DNA of 64,000 nucleotides from Caprella mutica. Its lineage: Eukaryota; Arthropoda; Malacostraca; Amphipoda; Caprellidae. The notes below the pieces were generated by a model. It was not told where the DNA came from and did not search any database. It was given only the letters and a program-made list of their open reading frames with translations. Positions 46,090 through 57,025 of the stretch are shown piece after piece (positions within the stretch are counted from its first letter, which is position 1; each line of letters begins with the position of its first letter). Both the position numbers and the translations under genes were made by a program. Location of the stretch: NCBI GenBank assembly GCA_947561585.1, contig CANNZV010002621.1, positions 1-64,000 of the forward strand. Reading direction: 5' to 3'.

Positions 46090-47261
46090 CCCCGTCCAGT
46101 CGCTCCGACAAATTTCCTGAGTTTGGAATTACTTTTGCTCGGGCAAACACGGGCAATCTCATTTCTGCCTGTGTTCGCGTCCAGACGAGAGCAATATGAT
46201 CAGGAAATTTAAATGTCCGTGTTCGCGATTCTGCATAATTAATTCATTGGAAAAATATCATATGTTGTTGTTGATAGTTAATACCTAACAATTTAGCGAT
46301 TTTAGAAACAAGCATGGGTTTAAAAAAATGATTTCCTAGGTACCTATTGGATGTAAAATATAAATTCTTACCGAGGTACCTACCTAGCCGATTATATAAT
46401 ATAAATGCGTAATTAGATAACTAGGCGATATATAATATAAATATATATCTAGGTATTTTATCTAGCCCATTATATACTTAATATAAATATTTACCTAGAT
46501 ATCTAACCTGAGTTACTTATAGTATAATACCTAGTACCTATCTAGAAAATCTTATCGGTAATCAGACACTCCTAGTACTCGCAAAGTGGGACTTATCGTA
46601 GATCATGATAGGTCTATCAAAATTTAAATTTACTTTATTTACGTACGTATCGGTACCTTCCTATAAGCCTTAAATAGAATACTGTATGTTTACTAGTTAG
46701 GTAGGTACCTACTTACCTAGTAAAATTAGGAAAACAACCAAATAATTCATACTTACTTATAGGCCGGGTAAGTACCAAGTTATGGGACGGTTCCACATTT
46801 ACAGAAAAGTAAGAAAGAAAAACTAATGATTACAATGAGAGTTAAATGATAATTAAAATAGCTACCTATAATATTTATAATACGTGTCCGAAAATGTGGA
46901 ACTGTTCGATAACTCGGAACTTACCCTAGTCAGTAACTAATAGGTAGAATTGTAAATAACTAATCACATTTATTCTAAAAAATACAAAATTTTATTTACA
47001 AATATCTCAATCAAATAATATAAATAGACTACTAAATAATGAATTCAATCTTTCATATCTAAAATGAGAGTAATTATCAAATTTACTCCATATATCACAA
47101 ATATTCATTCAAATAACAGTCGGGAACACTTGTTCGGGGACAAATTTGTCCAACATGTTGAAAGTCACTGACAGTTTCGATTCTTGTGATCGGGGACAAA
47201 TTTGTTCGTGAACACCTGATTTCAGAGAAATCTTGGCATTTGTCGGAGCGTCTGGACGGGG
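46090..47261. mobile_element. Non-autonomous TIR element with 24-bp ends
   Basis: CCCCGTCCAGTCGCTCCGAC plus AAAT at 46090-46113 is mirrored at 47238-47261 with one mismatch (complement CCCCGTCCAGACGCTCCGAC plus AAAT). Subterminal parts hold further repeated motifs (GTGTTCGCG, GGGGACAAATTTGT, GGGAACAC). The middle (46330-46790) is AT-rich with GGTACCTACCTAG-type repeats, like those inside the 18997-21481 element. No transposase. The target duplication is not obvious, so the superfamily is left open. Confidence 0.78.
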
Positions 47262-47390
47262 TTTTATGATGGATAGAAATCTTTCTATTCGAAAACTTGA
47301 AAACAGAATAAACCTTCAACGCAGAGTTTGAATAACCTCTAATATTATGGATTTCCCGTTGAGTTTGAATCTTTTCAATCAGTTCAGTCA

Positions 47391-48182
47391 ATGCATGAAG
47401 CTACCTTGTATTCGGTAAAGCGGGAGATGTTCACAAAGCCTAATTTCTCTTTCGATGGTGACTGTCAGGCATGTCAGTCATGGTTCGTGATTCTCAAAGA
47501 TGGAATGAGCAATGAGCGGTTGGGGTCTCTGGATCAGAGCTCAGTTCCGATCGCAGACAGATCTAGAAGACTGAGAGACTCTTTCTTGCAGTACGAAGTG
47601 TAGCGCCCAATACTTTACCCATCTAACCATCCACTGTCTACTTTAATTACAAGGCAGTATCACGCTGCAATACGGCATCAAGGTCTCAATTCAAATAGGG
47701 GCGCAACTTTCATTGATATGAATAATCAGGACGAGTTATGCCTAAACACAGACAGAAGTCGACTGGATGTCGGAGAGTGTACCTGGAACTTCAATCCTCC
47801 ACACGCCGATCACTTCGGTGGACCATGTGAGCTAAAATTAGGTGCTATCAGACGCAATCTCGTGAGAAGTTTGGCTCAACTTGAGAGTGGGGTTCTCGAT
47901 AGGGATGAACATTGTACTCTTCTTGAAGCCATGGCAGTGGTAAACTGTACACCTACATGGGAGATCTCTTCAAGTTCTGGTGATCTAACTCCTATTGCAC
48001 CATCCATGCCACTGACTCTAAAGAACTCTCCCAGCCCTCCTCCAGTAGAATCTTTATCAGACTCTGCTATCGCTACATACGGTGTGAAGGAATGGCGAAA
48101 AGTGCAGTTTCTTGCAAACTGCTTCTGGGATCGTTGGCAGCTCTACTATCTCTTGGGAATTCATACACTATGGAAAGGGTGA
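47391..48182 (+). pseudogene. BEL/Pao retrotransposon integrase fragment
   Basis: One frame with a TAG at 47601-47603. After the stop, PSNHPLSTLITRQYHAAIRH then QGLN resembles the integrase zinc-binding HHCC start. It then jumps to WNFNPPHADHFGGPCELKLG and IRRNLVRSLAQL, the 'FNPP.A.H.GG..E' motif of BEL/Pao integrases, and on through LTPSMPLTLK-like and EWRKVQFLANCFWDRW to 48182, the conserved C-terminal 'WR..Q.L...FW.RW' stretch. Most of the catalytic core is deleted. The start at 47391 is only the open limit. Confidence 0.8.
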
Positions 48183-48433
48183 ATTCAAGTCGCTTTCTCA
48201 AACTTTCTATTTTCTTGGTTGATTCTACTTACAGCAAGAAATAAGTAGCGATAGTTCATGGCGGTATGGGCAAGGATGTCTGTACTGTGTTTTTTGTAGT
48301 TTATATATTTAATCGTGTTTTTTGTAGTCTATATATTTAGTTGTGTTTTTTGTTGCTTATATATAATGTTGTATTTCGTAAATTCTATTTAATGTGTGTA
48401 ATATTGTTTGTTGAGATAAGTTGCGACGTTCTT

Positions 48434-48460
48434 CGCCGGGTGGGAGTGTCACGTCAAGTG
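48434..48460 (+). other. Polypurine tract and start of a BEL-type 3' LTR
   Basis: GGGTGGGAG followed by TGTCACGTCAAG at 48447. In BEL/Pao elements the frame after integrase ends close to a G-rich tract and an LTR starting TGT, so this is probably the remnant's 3' LTR start. The LTR end and a matching 5' LTR were not found. Confidence 0.45.
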
Positions 48461-48469
48461 ATGTAAAAC

Positions 48470-49450
48470 GGAAGACTTCTTTGACCCTTACTAGATTATG
48501 CCTGTTTTTTTATAATTCCGTAGATTACAGAATATAGTACATTTACATAACAGAAATTTATTGTTCTATTAGCCATATTAATTTGTGATGTCAATATTCT
48601 TAGCTAAGTAGTTTAGTAGCGCAATAGTTCTCGTGGGTTAAACGGTATCACTTAGGTTAAATTAAATTTAAATTTCATTCTTAAATTATTTACCGATCTG
48701 TAATCTTATATACCTTTGTTTACTTTTTCTTAAATTCTCTTCCTTATTCCTCAGAGACCATTATAGTCAATTCAATACTGTGTACGTACCAAATAGATCA
48801 CTTTATGCGTAATGCAGTGTTAATTAATTAGTAAGTTGACGGTATTTACCACCCTCTTCCCAAAACCAAGTGAGTTACTTATATAGGCATAATTTTGTTC
48901 TCCGATATTTTTAAATATTTAGTTGGCTTAGGTAAATTTCATGTCATTGTTTATACTCTGTTACCGATCATAGCATATTTTCATTTAATTTCTAATTTCA
49001 AAGCAACTAGTTTGGGTGCCCATATTCTCGAGTTTAAAAATTTAAAACGGTTGTTGTGTATTTAAAAGTGGGTTTATTGAAGATTGATAGTTTATTTAAA
49101 TGTTTGTTAAAATTGTTGCTTGCTATTTATAGACATTACTTTCCATACCTTTATTTTTCAGTATGTTTAGTTTCAAGCGGTTTTGCTTCATGATTTCCTT
49201 ATTGTTACCCTTTTGCAATTATGTTTTTCTCATAATCTCGGATAACAAAATTAAAAGACTCCGACTTACGTGCTGTGTTTAAATACCTAAAGTACCAGGA
49301 CACTTTCTAAGGGTCCTTTTTAAATTGTAGGACAATATTTTCAAACTTTTAGTCTCTTCACTAGGAACATACACTGTTTATAAATACCTGTGCTTCAATC
49401 TTTCATTTCTTGTTTAACAAGCAAAAAAAAGAGTAAAATATTTTACTTTT
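48470..49450. other. Probable LTR-derived and unique AT-rich DNA
   Basis: GTGTTTTTTGTAG(T/C)(T/C)TATATATTTA is repeated three times at 48290-48365, just before this stretch. Beyond that no repeat or gene can be supported. Confidence 0.4.
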
Positions 49451-49451
49451 C

Positions 49452-49505
49452 AGATCCTGAAGATGACTGTAAATAGTCGAAACGTTGAATATAAATAAAT
49501 ATTAT
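49452..49505 (+). other. Penelope-like terminus with hammerhead-type core motif
   Basis: CTGAAGA (49457-49463), a short hairpin GACT-GTAAAT-AGTC, then GAAA (49479-49482) and CGTTG. The CUGANGA-stem-GAAA order is the conserved half of a hammerhead ribozyme and is typical of the repeats of Penelope-like elements. The partner strand with the cleavage site was not found, so it is likely a truncated copy. Confidence 0.45.
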
Positions 49506-49509
49506 AATA

Positions 49510-49980
49510 CAAAATAAATTCTAATAATGATAAGGCACATATATCCTCTAAATTTTATTCATTCTGAAGTTAAAGTGCAATACCATAAATGATTCATATA
49601 AATATATTAATTAATTTATCCATCCAATTGAAAAATTCTTAAATATTTGAAAAGAAAGTTTTACAGTTATAGATTTTAACCTTTTTGTCAACCATCTGAT
49701 TATTTCTTGGGTTAAATGTGATAGAAAATAATTTAACAAAGAAATAAATTTTGTATACTTCCCAACTTTTAATTCTGAATCTACCGTCAATATTAATTTT
49801 TACATGATTAACATTATAATATTAAATTTTTGATTAAAATAATAATATATTTCGCATGAAATTCAATCCATGAAAGGTTACGTTTGCAAGCGCATCACGA
49901 ATCAACTAATGCAAAATTATATCATATATCAAGGCAGTTGTACGCTATGGCAGTTGATCCCATAGCAATTTCTTGTATAG
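49510..49980. other. AT-rich spacer, no feature seen
   Basis: No gene or repeat supported. Confidence 0.5.
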
Positions 49981-49984
49981 AAGT

Positions 49985-50210
49985 TGTTCGTATGACAGTT
50001 GTCCGTATGACAGTTGTCCGTGTGACAGTTGTCCGTGTGACAGTTGTCCGTGTGACAGTTGTCCGTGTGACAGTTGTCCGTGTGACAGTTGTCCGTGTGA
50101 CAGTTGTCCGTGTGACAGTTGTCCGTGTGACAGTTGTCCGTGTGACAGTTGTCCGTGTGACAGTTGTCCGTATGACAGTTGTCTGCTATAAAAGTTGTCC
50201 GCATGGTAGT
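49985..50210. repeat. 15-bp minisatellite, CAGTTGTCCGTGTGA
   Basis: About 14 units, ten of them identical, with TATGA or GCATGG variants at the edges. Since 15 is a multiple of three, the array is open on both strands (VRVTV repeats, or CHTDN on the other strand). These are repeat artefacts. Confidence 0.95.
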
Positions 50211-50388
50211 TGTCTTAGAACCAGGAAATATATTGCGCAGCAAGGAGCAATTCGATCTCCTACATTATAAAAAAAGTTATTGGCTGCAAAATCTCATTCA
50301 CCTACTTTAAAAATTATGTCCCCGGGACTCTATCTTGAAGCCTTTAGAATTTGCCTGCAAAAGGAAGCTTCTAAAGACAGCTGTTAAG

Positions 50389-50495
50389 CCTTACGTGGCG
50401 TAACCGTCCCTCTAGCTTGCTTCTACTCGTGACCGCAGGTCGCACAGTTGTAATCGTCCGCTACTTCATACTTGTATTTGATTTTCATGTAAACC
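50389..50495 (-). pseudogene. Relic of cuticle gene exon 3, minus strand
   Basis: Read on the minus strand from the acceptor-like TTGCAG (50500-50495) the sequence gives KYKYEVADDYN..T-like residues and GHE, matching the start of the RR domain (KYNYEYKVADDYYGANFGH), and then the RDGYAT region in another phase. Substitutions, an in-frame stop and small insertions make it non-functional. About 105 bases of the exon are recognisable. Adjacent intron-like sequence forms one arm of a palindrome at 50537-50598. Confidence 0.75.
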
Positions 50496-50536
50496 TGCAA
50501 TATATGAGATAACAAATACAAATGCATTTTATACAA

Positions 50537-50598
50537 TTTTTTGGTAAAGAGTAGAGAGTCTCACAGACAGGTGAGACTCTCTACTCTTTACCAAAAAA
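50537..50598. repeat. Perfect 28-bp palindrome with 6-base loop
   Basis: The left arm 50537-50564 (TTTTTTGGTAAAGAGTAGAG to CAC) and right arm 50571-50598 are exact complements around AGACAG. The left arm resembles, in minus orientation, the intron 2 motif ACTCTCTACTTGTTTAC of the cuticle genes, so the palindrome seems to come from inverted duplication of that intron. Confidence 0.93.
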
Positions 50599-50619
50599 AG
50601 GTAAATTTTTGGTACCTAC

Positions 50620-51820
50620 ATACCATGTTTTTCAGGTCATTAATTCTATAAGCTGAAAATTTTTAAAAGATTACACTTTGATTATTTTCTATAAACGAGT
50701 CCTTATTTTTGTGCTAGGTAGGACTTAAGTGCTTCATTTAACATCAACTCTTCATTTTCCTCTTCCATCCGTGAGTGCAGTCACACGAGGTGCTTGCATT
50801 CCTTTTCGGTACATTTATTGGTGACTGTTTGGACTGTGATCATGGAGCAATAATTTTGTTTCATTCATGTGCATTGTCACCGAATGGAGGAAGATGACTT
50901 TGTTCATGAAATAATTCTCTTTTCTGACTCCATATTCGAGTCCCAATTATTTGATTTCGTTTTGAGTTCAGTTATATTAACTTTACCTCATAAGCAGACG
51001 TTAATCCAAGTCTTATCAATTAGTTCATGCCTATGGTGACCATTTCATAACTATATAACAATGATATAATGGATATAACCACAGAATAAAGATAAGGGGA
51101 GAAGACTAATCTCATACCAATTCTAAGGGAGTCAGATAACAGGTGTTTAATACTTTCAATTCATCAATAAATTGATTTAGTGTTATTACCTGAAGGCATC
51201 AAAACACACAATATCAGTAGTTATTACACTTTTTCCTTGGTTTTGGCTGAGATTGCCTCATGATGCATGTTGTCGTGTGAAATCAATCAAATTTCTTGAT
51301 AGCTAAGAACTTTTTTCTATTTCAATAATAAACTTAAATCTCACATTGTACAGAAAAATATAAAAAAAAAATATTCATGTGTGACTTACAATAATTTTGG
51401 TATTTATCACGTAAAAAATTGAAAACATTGATTATACATATAATGTGTTCTTCTCCTTACTCAAGGTAAATCATCTGAGTTACTACTAATGATAAATTGA
51501 AAAAAAATCACATCTAGTAATAACTATCAATATTGTAACATATTTAAGTACATTCGAATTTTTTAAACGCTTGCAAACAGCACAACCTCCTGAAATTATT
51601 TTACATAATGTACTTTGAAAGCTGGATTCATATGGTCAGTATTCAAAGTGGCAGTACAGTAATATTTAATTTCATAACATAATTATTGAACGTTCGCTTA
51701 GAAAAAATAAATATCACGATTGAAGAAAATCTAACAGGGGAGATAAATCAATTTATATATATTATTGGTTTCATGTAAGATGGCGCCACTATCTGTGTTA
51801 TTTGTTTATAAAGCTACAAA
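50620..51820. other. AT-rich spacer, no supported feature
   Basis: About 1.2 kb with no recognisable gene, RNA or repeat. Confidence 0.55.
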
Positions 51821-51868
51821 CGTATGCATGTACCTACTAATAAAAAAGATATCTACTACAATAAGATA

Positions 51869-53317
51869 TACAGGTGTGGCCAATGAATTTTTGCAATCAT
51901 TTATTTTTCCATTATTCGTCTGAAATTCCTAATGAAATTATATGAAACTAGTTTAATTGATTAATTTAATCTAGGCTGGTTTTCAAATATATAATGCAAA
52001 TTATCAGAAACTTAACAAAAAGTTTAAAAAATAATATGTGGTGAAATCGATTATTTTCTAAATAACAGAAATCAAATTTCTGACGTCTAAAATGAAACGA
52101 CGGCAACAAGACTGAGATATTAGGTAATACAAAGAACAGATTGTCTTCAACAGGTATTCTTCAGAAAGTTCTAATAATGAAAATTTCCAAATAATAATAG
52201 AGAAACATCATCATTTTACTGCACCAGAGTGATCTATTAGTGAATGAAATTGTTGTAAAAGACCTTGTGTCCTCACACTGTGTATAAGCTGGTAAAACAG
52301 TTGAAGAAGACAACTCAGACGTGGCGAAAACAGCTTCTGGAAGGTAAAAACTCTCTGCGGATCGAGGTTCTGGTGCGCTCTTCTTGCAGAAAAGGATAGC
52401 CAGCAGCTCAGAGCTTGCACAAAAGGGACTGACAGATTGAGTTAATTCCTCTGGTCGACCAGTTCGACGTCATCTCTTGGATGAAGGACTGGTGTCAAGA
52501 AACATTTGGGATCGTTTCGTTTCGGTTTTTGCAGGAAATAGCAGGACTGGACAGCTGAGTAATAGGGACAAAGTCATTTTCTCCAATGAATATCCGTTTC
52601 CTGCTTTCGGTACAAGAGGGAAAAGTCTCGTTTGACGACGAATAGGCGAAAAATATTTGACATGGGTTGTGTCGTCACTACGGTGAAGCAGTGAAGCATC
52701 CTACCACTTCTCATATCTGGGGTTACTTTTCAGTCAAAGGAACTGGTACACTTAGAATTTTCCTAAAATTCACCGCTATGAATTCGAATAGATAATTTAA
52801 TCGCCGATCAGTTTCCCGATAAACAATTTCATTCTCAACAAGATGACGCAACCTGCCACTCAGCAAAAGTTGTCTAGAAGTCCGCGAGGACAAAGAAGTT
52901 GAAATTTTGGGTCCAAGGCCAGGGAACTCTATCGAACCGAATCCGGTAGAAAATTTGTTGTCGATTGTCAAAAACTGAGAAAATTAAATGTAACCTACCA
53001 ATTTAGGACAGCTTTGTGAGTTGATTGAACATGAATGGAAGTTTATTGACCAGAATATCACAGAATCTTTGCTGCACACCAAGCCAAAGCACAATAAAGC
53101 TATTTTGAAGAAGTGTGGACAAGACAGATAATATATGTCATCGGACGTTTTGTGTTAATAAAGAGTTACTAAACATTATTTTCTTACAACTATTGCTATT
53201 ATTTATCCTCAATTGTGATTTCTAATGTGACCAATCACAAACTACCAACAATTTGAAGCTAGATAAATAAAAGAATAAAAATAGTCGGTTTTGCTGAACT
53301 CATTGGCCACACCTGTA
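51869..53317 (+). mobile_element. Tc1-like transposon inserted in the MITE, decayed
   Basis: TA at 51869-51870 and 53316-53317 flank a 1445-bp element whose ends are CAGGTGTGGCCAATGA and its exact complement TCATTGGCCACACCTG. Size, ends and TA target fit Tc1 elements. It carries a heavily degraded transposase. Confidence 0.9.
52200..53135 (+). pseudogene. Degenerate Tc1-like transposase
   Basis: Plus-strand fragments in changing frames: VIFSNEYPF near 52570 (the first catalytic position, Asp replaced by Asn), QQDDATCHSAK at about 52836-52868 (second Asp), and RPGNSIEPNPVENLLSIVKN at 52916-52975 (third acidic residue Glu at 52949). The second and third sites are about 34-35 codons apart, as in DD34E Tc1 enzymes, with at least one phase change between. 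The C-terminal LIEHEWKFIDQ follows. Multiple stops; not functional. Confidence 0.8.
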
Positions 53318-53609
53318 CACCACTTTCGCGAATTTCAGTTTCAATAATGTTTCTGCTGCCACCTGGATTTGAGAGTTCAACTAGTCATAGCTACTAAAGT
53401 GTAATATCTTGTGTTAGTCGTAATATTGTGAAGACATTTTACAATATGAATAACACAAAATATTGCAGTTCAGTAGCTATACGACTAGTTCAAACTTTGT
53501 AACATATGAGGCAGTACAAGCAGTTTTGAAACAGAAATTTGCGAGAGTGGTTTATCTTATTGTAGTATAATATATTTGCCAATAACTTAGGGAACTTCCG
53601 TAGGGGCAA

Positions 53610-53862
53610 CACTAGTTTTATTATATACTTTAAATATAAACATTAATGATATTATAGAACATTGTAACATTACATAATTTAATATCCCGAATCAATTAAG
53701 GACCAATTTTGTGATAGTTTAATTTTGAATGTACTTCCCTTTAGATATTTAATTTATATCAGAAATAATAATGGTTCTTTATTTGGATTTTGGTGATTAT
53801 TTAGTAAAAATGATATGGAAGCAGACGTAGTTGATTTTTATTGAAAATTTACTGAAATAAAT
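53610..53862. other. Spacer, no feature seen
   Basis: Short AT-rich interval between MITE copy A and the 3' end of the cuticle pseudogene. Confidence 0.5.
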
Positions 53863-53876
53863 AATGGCTTTTTATT

Positions 53877-54684
53877 TTAATGGTATCCAGCTGATGGTTG
53901 CTTGTAACCTCTTACGGGTTGCTTGTATCCACCAGCACCATGGTGAGGAAGAGCGGCACCACCATGGTGAGTAGGCTGGTGGTGGGGTTGCTTGTATCTC
54001 CCTTGGGCCGCATCAAACTTAGCTTCTCCCTCGTAGCTGACCTGTGGGTGATAACCGTGCTGATCGGCAGTGTAGGTCACAGTCTGTATTCTACCGTCAG
54101 GAAGGTGTACGTAGTAAGAGCCTTGTGTGGCGTAACCGTCCCTTGCTTCTACGTGACCGATTTTGCACTGTAGTAATCGTCAGCTACTTTGTACTCGTAG
54201 TTGTATTTAGGGTGAGTCTGCAATTGAGAAAATAAATGAATATTAAAGCATCTCATATTAGATGATTGTAAACAAGTAGAGAGTTCACATATTACATTTG
54301 TATGGTTAGAATTAGTTTATAAACTACTATTGATCATATATCAAGAACCATCTCACGTCTTCATATTGCTGTTGATGTCCTACATATCCTCCAGCCAAGT
54401 TACCATGACCACCCCAAAGGCCTCCTTTGCTTCCATGGTGGGCTCCTACGTATCCACCTCCTCCATGGTGGAGTTTGGCAGGCTGGTAGGAGGGAGCTGA
54501 TGCACCATAACCTCCCTCTGGTCTGGCAAGTGCGGCAGCCACCAGGCAGGAAGCACAACCTGGTTGAGATATTTTCAAAAATATGGAGCTCAAGTCTTTT
54601 CATAATTTAATGAAGCTATTGAAGTTCATGAAAATGAATAAATATTTTAGTTCCTATATTCCCAATATTACTCACAATCTTCAT
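53877..54684 (-). pseudogene. RR-type cuticle protein, copy 3, two frameshifts (minus strand)
   Basis: Exon 1 54684-54676 (MKI), exon 2 54559-54357, exon 3 54217-53877; splice sites and promoter are all present. Exon 2 is 203 bases (204 in the other copies): one T is missing in the signal-peptide region, at about 54550, shifting the frame immediately. Exon 3 is 341 bases where 342 are expected from copy 2: one base is lost at about 54159-54164, within the RR domain before the GHAEARDG motif. Other changes include PEGGYGASAPS, AKLHHGG, GGLWGGHG and GGYVGHQ. A protein of the normal kind cannot be made. The tail is otherwise as in copy 2 (LPHHGAGGYKQP). Confidence 0.92.
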
Positions 54685-54769
54685 GTTATTTTATGTTTTA
54701 ATCACAAGAAATCGAATGTATATTTCGGTCGTTCGTAATATTCCAGAGTTGTTTATTGGACTAAACAAA

Positions 54770-54860
54770 CAGTGAAACTGATGATATTCCAGCAAGTCAA
54801 AGTGTTTATATACCTTTCTTCAGACCACTGACCTTCTTTCTATATTTCATGTGTAATGTA
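54770..54860 (-). promoter_or_regulatory. Promoter of the cuticle pseudogene copy 3
   Basis: TATATAAA on the minus strand (54812-54805) and TCAGTT initiator (54781-54776), 33 bases apart as in the other three copies. Upstream GGTCAGTGGTCTGAAG is also retained. Confidence 0.8.
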
Positions 54861-56010
54861 CTGGCATCATTAAATTAATTTTATTACGAATAGCATTGCA
54901 ATCTGTGATTTAGGCTGCTCCATATTATCTAGTTTGATGTTACTCATGTTAGTTAATCTGGAATGAGTTACAAATTTTGATGAACGAAATATTCTTATTA
55001 TGTTGTTAGAGAGTTTATGAAAATTACTAGAAGCTTATATAAAAATATATATTCAAACCATTTTTTATCAAACATAATATCTATTTGATTGTAAATAATA
55101 AATGATATCATTGGCAGGAATCGTGAGTGCTCTATATTCACATTGTAAATTACTTATCAATACAATTGAAACCATTAATCGTTGAGACTGGGTGAAGTAG
55201 CGCCTAAAGTTTCCGTCTCAAAATATATTTCTCATAATTCCAACCTGCAGGAAGAAGGAGAGAAGTTTTTAGCAGTGTAACTAACGAGTACAGTGGTACT
55301 ATCAGAGATAAGAGTCTTCGCACAATGTTAATTTCTCAAATTACAGTTTTCTAATTTCCCATTATTTTTTTATTTTTTATTTTTGTAAATTTGTTGTTGC
55401 GTACCCATACCATTTTTAAATATATACAAGTATTAACATTAGTAAAATTTATTTTTGAAAATATGTAACTAGTAAATTGTGAAAAATTCATGACAAGTTT
55501 AATCAAGTGTATATTTTATCACTATAGGTTCTTGCTGCCAAAAGAATTAAATCAGATACCATGGATTATTGTTAGACTTCATATTCTTAACTCTATAGAA
55601 AATGGGTCTAGGACATCTCGCACTGACAATTCGTCCACGAATGGCTTTATTTTGTATTTTAAAGTGTTTATGGAATGTATTTTATATGTATTATTTTTCA
55701 CCATTACATTATTAGGCAGGTGTAAATATACAATAATATAATGGTGATTCCAGCCGTATAATAATTAACACATAAGAATGTTTATCTTCATATCTATTAC
55801 AGTTATAAAATTAAATATGCTAAACGAGTTGACTGTATTTTTAAGTTGTTTACGTCGTTTAATATTTTGCATTAATTAATGAATTATGAGTATCTAAAAT
55901 TTAGAACTGAAATAACAGGGTCCTTACAAGAATAAATGTGTGGATGCTTGTGAATTACAGTAATTACAATAGAGGTAAATAATTATTATTATTACCTTCG
56001 CAGAATGCGG
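54860..56010. other. AT-rich spacer, no supported feature
   Basis: No gene, RNA or repeat of note in about 1.1 kb; short frames (for example at 55490-55741) lack any family signature. Confidence 0.5.
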
Positions 56011-56019
56011 GGAAGTCAT

Positions 56020-56590
56020 ATTTTCATCGTCATTTCTTTTTTTATTATCTTGTTATATTCGCCTAACTGAAAAAGTGTTCAACCAAATTGGCTGAAATTT
56101 GTTGAAACGATTGGTCCATGTCCAGTGACTTGCTGGTTGAATTTTGTGATCGACCCAGTCAAAGGTCAAGGTCATTGTTATTTATAACTCAGAAAGTATT
56201 GTATAATATTGCATGAAACTTGGTGGGACGATTGGTCAATATAAAGGAACCATTTTTCTAAATTTTGGGAGCAGTCAGGTCAAAGAACAAAGATAAAGGT
56301 CAAGGCCATTTATAACTCAATAACTCAATAAGTATTCAATCAAATTGTCTGAAATTTGAAGGGACGATTGGACAATGTCCAGGAACTATCTGGTTGATTT
56401 TTTGGAGCGATCCAGTGAAAGATCAAGGTCAAGGTCATTTATAACTCGATAACTTAAAAAGTATTGTACCATATTGCATGAAACTTGGTGGGACGATTGG
56501 TTATTATCCAGTTAGCAGCTTCTTAAATTTTGGGAGAGAACGAGTCATAGCGGAGGCGAAGGTATATGTGCTCTACCGAGTGTACATAAT
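56020..56590 (+). repeat. About 125-bp tandem repeat with AAGGTCAAGGTCA, orientation A
   Basis: Four imperfect units, each holding CAAGGTCA, TTATAACTC, AAAGTATT, TGAAACTTGGTGGGACGATTGG and a CCAGGAACT or CTAAATTTTGGGAGC part. The edges resemble the edges of the reverse-oriented set at the right end of the window (CGAAGG.ATATGTGCTCTACC against its complement at 63500). Confidence 0.85.
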
Positions 56591-56744
56591 CTAGTTATAT
56601 ATGTATAAGTACAAAAGTATGAAACAGTGCAATAACACAGACGTTTTGACGTCCAAATAATTAAACGTAACACTAAAAACTACCAATATCTAGTTAATTT
56701 TATATTTCATTTTTTAGTAGTACCGTATGACACAAAAAAAGTGG

Positions 56745-56960
56745 GCGAGAATAAAATCCCTTTAACTCAAAAACTAATCAACGTAGGAAATTAATACAAA
56801 GATCATATTAAAAGAGAAATCCTGATGTTGTATTTAATTTTTAACAAATGGTCAAAATGTCTACCTTAATGTTCAATACAAAGATCTATCCGTTTCTTAA
56901 GATGCTATGTATTAATACCTCCATTTATGGCAACGCTATTATATTGTATTGTTAATACTT
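56745..56960 (-). pseudogene. Possible 3' end of a mariner-like transposase
   Basis: Read on the minus strand, a stretch giving RIDLCIELN..VDIF resembles the RI.ACIEANG.HFE end of DD41-type transposases, followed by a region (GTTGATTAGTTTTTGAGTTA then AAGGGATTTTA) like the inverted repeat of such elements. It may belong with the core fragment at 57690-58290, split by later insertions. Weak. Confidence 0.35.
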
Positions 56961-57025
56961 AAATAATTGTTTAGTTGGCATTTCCTGTATAAGATAGCCA
57001 ATGATATGTATGTACCATAAGTAAA

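Larger units (their letters stand above)
51830..53606. mobile_element. MITE with long inverted repeats, copy A (split by a Tc1-like insertion)
   Basis: The left end (ACTAATAAAAAAGATATC then TACTACAATAAGATA) is cut at a TA by the Tc1-like element; the MITE resumes at 53318 with CACCACTTTCGCGAATTTC and AGTTTCAA, and ends with the inverted counterpart GAAACAGAAATTTGCGAGAG then TGG, TACAATAAGATA in complement, and GGGAACTTCCG (to about 53606). The inner part (TGCTGCCACCTGG, GTGTTAGTCGTAATATTG) is also a loose palindrome. A second copy lies at 62051-62590. Non-coding. Confidence 0.78.

Noticed and set aside
49884..50270. 128-codon plus-strand frame of VRVTV repeats and a 104-codon minus-strand frame of CHTDN repeats
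   Set aside because: Both follow from the 15-bp unit; neither has a signal, domain or conserved flank.
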